64,000 bases of DNA from Sycobia sp. Sy_11. Lineage: Eukaryota > Arthropoda > Insecta > Hymenoptera > Epichrysomallidae. A program made the translations under genes and the position numbers. The stretch spans positions 701,501 through 765,500 of the forward strand of contig JACCIC010000022.1 of NCBI GenBank assembly GCA_018907035.1. Direction: 5' to 3'. Every line of letters begins with the position of its first letter. Position 1 is the first letter of the stretch. Positions 58,361-64,000 of the stretch are shown in pieces. The notes beneath the pieces are model-generated. The model saw only the letters and a program-made list of their open reading frames with translations. It had not been told where the DNA came from and searched no databases.

Positions 58361-58364
58361 GTGT
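58297..58364. repeat. (GT)n microsatellite
   Basis: About 65 bp of GT repeat with GTAT and GGGT variants. Confidence 0.97.
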
Positions 58365-58775
58365 ACGCGCTTTCCAACTGTGCGCCGGTTTAATCGAATT
58401 CTTTAAACTTATTTGCCTTGTGCTTGCTCGACTTTAGTGAGTGGCGCGCGAGAAAAAGAGATACAAAGCGAAAGAGGGAGAGAGAGAGAGAGAGAGAGGG
58501 AGGGCGGCAAAACGCTCGGTAGTCCATATCGATCCTGTCGCGCGTACGATTAAAAATCTGTTTTCTGCCTCTGCTCCCTTTTATTCTCACGCATAATTCT
58601 TTCTCTTGCACACGTAAATGCGTAAGTAATAATATCTATCCACCCAAGTAAGAAGCATCGACACTCGTTCGACATTGAACGCCTTCGAATTTCGACTTAA
58701 TCTTTTTCTTGAAATTTGAACTTTCACGTCTCGTGTGCGCTCTAAACGTAATATGTTATTTTGATCATTAGCTTG

Positions 58776-58778
<3 letters not shown>

Positions 58779-58832
<54 letters not shown>
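58779..58832. repeat. (TA)n microsatellite
   Basis: About 54 bp of TA repeat. Confidence 0.97.
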
Positions 58833-58834
<2 letters not shown>

Positions 58835-58980
58835 AACAAGAAAATGTATTGATCAACTTGCGAACATAGTAAGCTAGACATTTTGGTACGATTCGTTTCA
58901 GAGAACTCTGAAACTTTCAATTCTCAGCAATATCTCAAATAGTAATTCTTACTTTAATGAGTAATTAAATTTTACTAGCT

Positions 58981-58983
<3 letters not shown>

Positions 58984-59026
<43 letters not shown>
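58984..59026. repeat. (TA)n microsatellite
   Basis: About 43 bp of TA repeat, 150 bp from the preceding one. Confidence 0.97.
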
Positions 59027-59032
<6 letters not shown>

Positions 59033-59287
59033 TTGCGACTTTGAGAGACGTATAAGCGTAGCTGTTATAGTTAACGAATATATCACAGAGAGTAAGTTTA
59101 AGTTTTTTAAGTTTAAGAGCAATATACCATTTGTTGTATTAATGGAATATGGCTTTCGCAAAGGATAATGTGCATTTTATAATTAAGGCTAAATTATGGT
59201 TTTATCTATCCTGTATAGTGGATAAATATTAATTTTTGAAAGAATACAATTTTAAGAAGCTTCTGAAGAAATATCTGTGACCGACGC

Positions 59288-59335
59288 ATAAATAAATAAA
59301 TAAATAGATAGATAAATAGATAAATAGATAAATAA

Positions 59336-59381
<46 letters not shown>
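59288..59381. repeat. Compound (AAAT/AGAT)n(TA)n microsatellite
   Basis: Tetranucleotide AAAT/AGAT repeats (59288-59340) followed by about 40 bp of TA repeat. Confidence 0.96.
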
Positions 59382-59383
<2 letters not shown>

Positions 59384-60716
59384 GACATCCACTGAAATAA
59401 AGATGAATTTAGACAAATTAGAGAAAATGGTTGTACTAGGGTTGCTAGTCATCGGCAATTCGAGTTCTTCGAACATCATGAAATTTCCAGTCGTGATGTT
59501 TTACATAACTTAACCGATATAGATACTTTCATGCAAATGATTCGAATAGTTCGATCAACTCCAGTGGTTGAAATATTGGATCGGCTTGAATTGTTCAAGT
59601 AGCTCAATCATTCGAAATGTTCGAACGGCTAACGATGTTAAAATAGTATAAACAGCCCAAAGGAATAAATTGTTGGAACCGGTCTAACAAATGTTCGACT
59701 TATAAGAAATTCAAAAAATCCAGCCGTTTTAGACTATCACAAAGTTCCATTGCATTAGTGGATGCCTTTTTTACGTATACAGACCTGCCTTGGTGATTTA
59801 CGTGGTCGTGCTTCATTCTGGCAATTGGCCCAAAAAATAACAGAAGACATATAATATAATTCAAAGCTATCTCCCGAACGTTGCGAGTAGATTTCTTTTA
59901 AATTCAATTGTACCATCGATGTTTCTCAAAAGAATCTTAATTTTTAAGTTTCCTTGAAACCTATATTACAGTGCTGAATAAATTCAATGGACATTTTTAC
60001 AAAACAGAATTTACTAATCGATGTTTACGTTTTATTACATATAGTAAATAACCATATCGTTCGCGATATATTATTATGTCACATCTGCGAACAAATTCAG
60101 TTTAAATAAAGCCCATTTGTAAATAATAACAAATAATCTATATCACTAATCAGTCATTCTGGCGGGCGTTTTTCCTTTTTTGGTTTTAAGTTCAGAAAAA
60201 TTCATAGAGAATATCCATATTCAAAAATAAGTATTTAAATTCAGTTCAAAAATATTCATATTCACAAATCTATCTCTTCGAAGAGACGATTCGAACACGT
60301 TGAATTTCACACTTTATTGGAGGAGAAGAATAGCCGAAATTAACAACAATTTTGGTTGACCACTTGGAATATGATAAAAAATGTATTGTCGACCGTTTAA
60401 CAGTAACTGAAAGGATTCGAAAGATATTGGTTAGATTAGTTCCCTATACGAATTGATCGATCACGAGCCGAAATTTCGTTTGATCCATACAACAAATTTT
60501 TTTGTGTCGAATCATAACGGATAACGAAAAGTAGATCTTCTTCGCTAATCCTGAAGATTAACACCCAAATTGCAGAGTTTTTTGGGAGCACCTAGGAATA
60601 ATTTGTTATAAACTGCTCGAACCCGGTGAAATCGTCATTGTGCGAGGCTAGCAATAACAGCTGATCAATTTCGATGAAATGTGAAAGCTGACTACCAAGT
60701 AACGAGACAGCGCAAG

Positions 60717-60881
60717 CTAATTTTCCCCATAGACAAGGTTTGGTGGCCACTTGCTAGGCCGGTCAAAAAAAACCACATGTAGCCGCCCGCTTAAGGGATA
60801 TCGCGCTAAAACTGCACAAGCCAGCAGAAGAAGGAACAACAAGGCGAAGCGAGCTCTTTCTTTCTTACTGTAATTTATCAT
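60717..60881 (-). CDS. Possible small secreted peptide ORF (54 aa), unrecognised
   Basis: From an ATG at 60881 (minus strand) the frame gives a short basic start (SKKERAR), then the strongly hydrophobic FALLFLLLLACAVLA, as in a signal peptide. A 28-residue tail ends in FDRPSKWPPNLVYGEN before TAG. The frame also extends upstream to an ATG at 60992. The block is GC-richer than its neighbours. Against it: a poor start context, no nearby AATAAA on the minus strand, and no recognised homolog. It may also be part of an exon or a repeat. Confidence 0.18.
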   Translation of the reverse strand: MINYSKKERARFALLFLLLLACAVLARYPLSGRLHVVFFDRPSKWPPNLVYGEN

Positions 60882-62533
60882 GAACTTGATTAGAATCAAA
60901 CGGATTAATATGAAAAAGCTCACTGTGCCTAGCTGCTCGCGTCTCGTGCCAACTTGCGTCTTTACTTTTTGCGCTATGTTCCTACATCGCACTCTTCTTC
61001 ATTCGCGAGCTGCGCATTGGCAGAGGAGCGCTTCAATTCTTACAATGTGAAAAGTTGGCCTGACTCGTGGCTTTCATCCGAAACGAAGAATTGTTATTGG
61101 CTTGGAATTCATAAATTACATAATCTGTAGGTACAGATTTTGTAATACAGATAAATTGAAAAATCTGTAGCTACACATGAAAAATTGCAATTTCATAAAT
61201 ATTTATAGTAAAAGAAAGAGACATAATAATCTAATGATTTCTAAATCAACTGTAAAATACAATTTAACCTTTCATCGGTCTTGAATTATTGACTAGTACG
61301 TGGCATATATTAAAATCAATTTAATATAGTCTAGTTTGAAATAGAAGTTTCTTACTACTTCTAATTTGCTTTTTTTATAGGTAAATGATGAATTTTTTTC
61401 ATATTCCTCGTTAATTATGAATCATTTTATTTCATTCCTGTAAAATTAAATGTTCTTTTAAAATATTGACATGAGTAATTAATTAATCACGTAAAGGCGA
61501 AAAAATTATGCAGTATATTTTTCAGAAGGCGCAGTACTGGTTAAAAGTTTGTTAAAACCTTATAATATCATTCTGTAATGGAAATAGCTACTCAGTCGAT
61601 ATAACATTTTATATAAATGGCAAGGATCAGTTTATGGGTAAAAAGTAGAAGTCGAATAAAAGGAATGTTATGTTTGAAGTCGTAATACACAATTGCAGTT
61701 TCATTCAAGACTCAAGCATCGCGTACAATATACGTATATGTACAATGTACATAGATAGTATACACACACTCTGAATGGACAATTTAACTAGTTTTTAAAT
61801 AATTGAACGATCGTAGATATTTAAATGTGAAAAATACGATAGAAGAATCTTGTACACGTCCAGTCGTGCGCACATTAATTAAATAGAGTTGTTTTTTCCT
61901 TTTTGTGAAAAGTATTGTAAAAAATATTGTTAAAAAAACGTCGAGTAAAATATTTGCAAAAGGTCTCGTGAGATTTGACGATCTCGAGAGACTTTAACGT
62001 CTGTACGTTAACCTAATACAGTTTGTACTCGACTCCTCGATTGTGACTTCGTGATTACAGCACTACCAAATACACGAATTCGAAGATAAATTACGAGATT
62101 TTCAATAGAATCGCCGAGTAAACGTGAAAGAGTAAAAAAAAAAAACGAGTATTACACAGAGATTTCCGTACAAGAAAATCAATGACAAAATTCTTTTGTT
62201 ACGTACAACTTGTCCCATGAAGGTGAGAAATAAGAGGTCTTGCTTTTTTTGCATCAGCGTTACTTACTCAAGCTGTAACGCTTAAAGAGTATATATTGTA
62301 TAGCGATCAGAACGGTTAAACTTTGTTACACGTACATACAGTTTGTTTAAGCTACTTTATGATAATTATTATTCCCCTGGCTTTCAGCCTGCAATTGACG
62401 CTGCAATTTCATTCCGTGCTCCACATAATTATATGTAAATATCAAATTTGCAAAAGTTGCATGACGGAATACATAAAGTGTAATGTATACACGTATATAC
62501 GGCGGGCAATAATTCTTTCGCTAATAACGATCG

Positions 62534-62537
<4 letters not shown>

Positions 62538-62586
<49 letters not shown>
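62538..62586. repeat. (TA)n microsatellite
   Basis: About 48 bp of TA repeat. Confidence 0.97.
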
Positions 62587-62589
<3 letters not shown>

Positions 62590-63066
62590 AGAAATAATAA
62601 TAATAACAATACACACTATTTCCCCGTATTTATAGACGATGGATCGAAAGTGGAGCTTTAAATCTTTAATTGTCTTCTGCGGACTTTCTTTTGCTATTCT
62701 TTTCTCTTTTTTTTTCATTTCCCCCGCGTGTATGTTTATACATATACACACAGATGTATATCCGAGAGTATCCTCGATCTATTCTATGTATCGCTATTAT
62801 CCGATCAATTGCCCTTCGCGAAAATAAAGCCGGGCATTTCTCATGCGCGCATACGTATAGGATTTTATTGAGCGCGGTACCCGTCGACCTATTGAGGCGC
62901 ACTGCGAGCGATCCGGCATTTTCCGCCGCGCGACTCGTGGGATTAAATAATAAAGCGGCAGGTGGAAACGTCGACGCGCGCGACGACATTCGCCATTCGC
63001 TCGCAAGACATTTCGCTCGGTCGCGGCCTCTATCCCTCCCCCCTTCGCCGCGATCGCGTGCTCCTT

Positions 63067-63069
<3 letters not shown>

Positions 63070-63151
<82 letters not shown>
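63070..63151. repeat. Compound (TA)n(CA)n microsatellite
   Basis: About 52 bp of TA repeat then 29 bp of CA repeat. Confidence 0.97.
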
Positions 63152-63156
<5 letters not shown>

Positions 63157-63540
63157 GTACATATATGTATGTATATGTGATTATTTTAGCCTTCTATAAA
63201 TAATAAAGCAAAAAATACTTGAAATTAAATATTGGACAGTATTGTGAAAGGTATGAAAACAGATGTATTTACTTGGTCTTATTACGGTCTACGTCTTTGC
63301 TGCTCTGCACGGAAAATGATTTATGAGTTTATTGTTTAGATGCCTGAAGTTTTTTATAGGTTTAGAGCTTATCGCAAGAGCTTGCAGAATTATCAACTTC
63401 GAGTACTGTAGTTAGTCTTGTGTCGTCTTTTCGTTTGAACAGACATCTTTTCATTCCTCGTTTTACATAAAGTTTATGTTAAAACATCCGTGTTTCTTTA
63501 TTTTAATATTCCACCTACTATATTTAATAAAAATTCCATT

Positions 63541-63544
<4 letters not shown>

Positions 63545-63589
<45 letters not shown>
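63545..63589. repeat. (AT)n microsatellite abutting dispersed repeat copy 2
   Basis: About 45 bp of AT repeat directly followed by the ACTAGTATCCCC start of the dispersed repeat. Confidence 0.97.
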
Positions 63590-63590
<1 letters not shown>

Positions 63591-63769
63591 TAGTATCCCC
63601 TGCCTCGGCTTCGCCAGAGATAATAATTTAACCGATTTCTTAAACAATTCAATAATATATAAGTAAAAGTACTCTATATATAAAAATATATATTACTATA
63701 AATAATTGACCGTTATTTCGTCGCTTCTGTATATACAGTATGTATATACAGAATGTACAACTCTATTTA

Positions 63770-63839
<70 letters not shown>

Positions 63840-64000
63840 TACATGCGGCTTCTAAGGGGATAATTGTTCGTTTGATTTCGGACGGTCGAAAAAGATGTCC
63901 AAGTGTCTCGAGACGTATCATGTTTGGAATATAGAATATGTCTCGGGTGGACTGCTATAGAGAGTTTTGTGTTGCGGAGGTATCTTGTATTTTGTATGTC
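63590..64000 (+). mobile_element. Dispersed repeat, copy 2 (cut by the window edge)
   Basis: It begins ACTAGTATCCCCTGCCTCGG then CTTCGCC right after an (AT)n array, a start like that of common short insect repeats (CTAGC...CCGGCTTCGCC type). It is colinear with the copy at 16625 through the ATTTAACYGATTT block and the ACATGCGGCTTCTA block at 63841. Its right end is not in the window. Confidence 0.4.
63771..63830. repeat. (CA)n microsatellite
   Basis: About 59 bp of CA repeat inside dispersed repeat copy 2. Confidence 0.97.

Overview
This window looks like nuclear DNA of an insect, most likely a hymenopteran such as a wasp or ant. The evidence is one gene broken into GC-rich exons by GT-AG introns, an AT-rich background, a very high load of dinucleotide microsatellites, isolated CpG-rich blocks, and fragments of eukaryotic transposable elements. 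The order Hymenoptera is an inference from composition and style; no species can be named.

The one securely recognised gene is on the + strand. It is a RalGDS-like Ral guanine nucleotide exchange factor (Rgl), reconstructed here as six coding exons: 4451-4666, 24450-24554, 27601-28021, 31256-31887, 33053-33534 and 34798-35296. They join in frame (phases 0,0,1,0,2) into 784 codons plus a stop. Domain order is a short N-terminal region, RasGEF_N (REM), the CDC25-type RasGEF catalytic domain, a His-rich and Ser-rich linker, and a C-terminal RA domain. Intron 1 is about 19.8 kb and holds most of the repeat structures of the window.

Layout: 1-4450 is upstream DNA with a CpG-rich block at about 457-810. 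4451-35296 is Rgl. Inside intron 1 there is an imperfect palindrome of about 770 bp (20685-21450). Next to it is a permuted inverted repeat (21587-22955 against 23217-24345) carrying tRNA-like Pol III box segments in both arms. 35297-41500 is the AT-rich 3' flank or 3' UTR. 41500-42902 is a CpG-rich block ending in a strong splice donor, which I read as the 5' exon of a second + strand gene whose remaining exons lie beyond the window. 42903-64000 would then be its first intron. That stretch holds many microsatellites, several GC-rich islands that could be regulatory, a hAT-transposase-like relic near 44.1 kb, a possible small secreted-peptide ORF on the minus strand near 60.8 kb, and part of a dispersed repeat at the right edge that is related to one at 16.6-17.5 kb.

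Most open frames longer than 60 codons here are products of (AT)n, (AG)n or (AC)n arrays or reverse shadows of the Rgl exons, and were left out.
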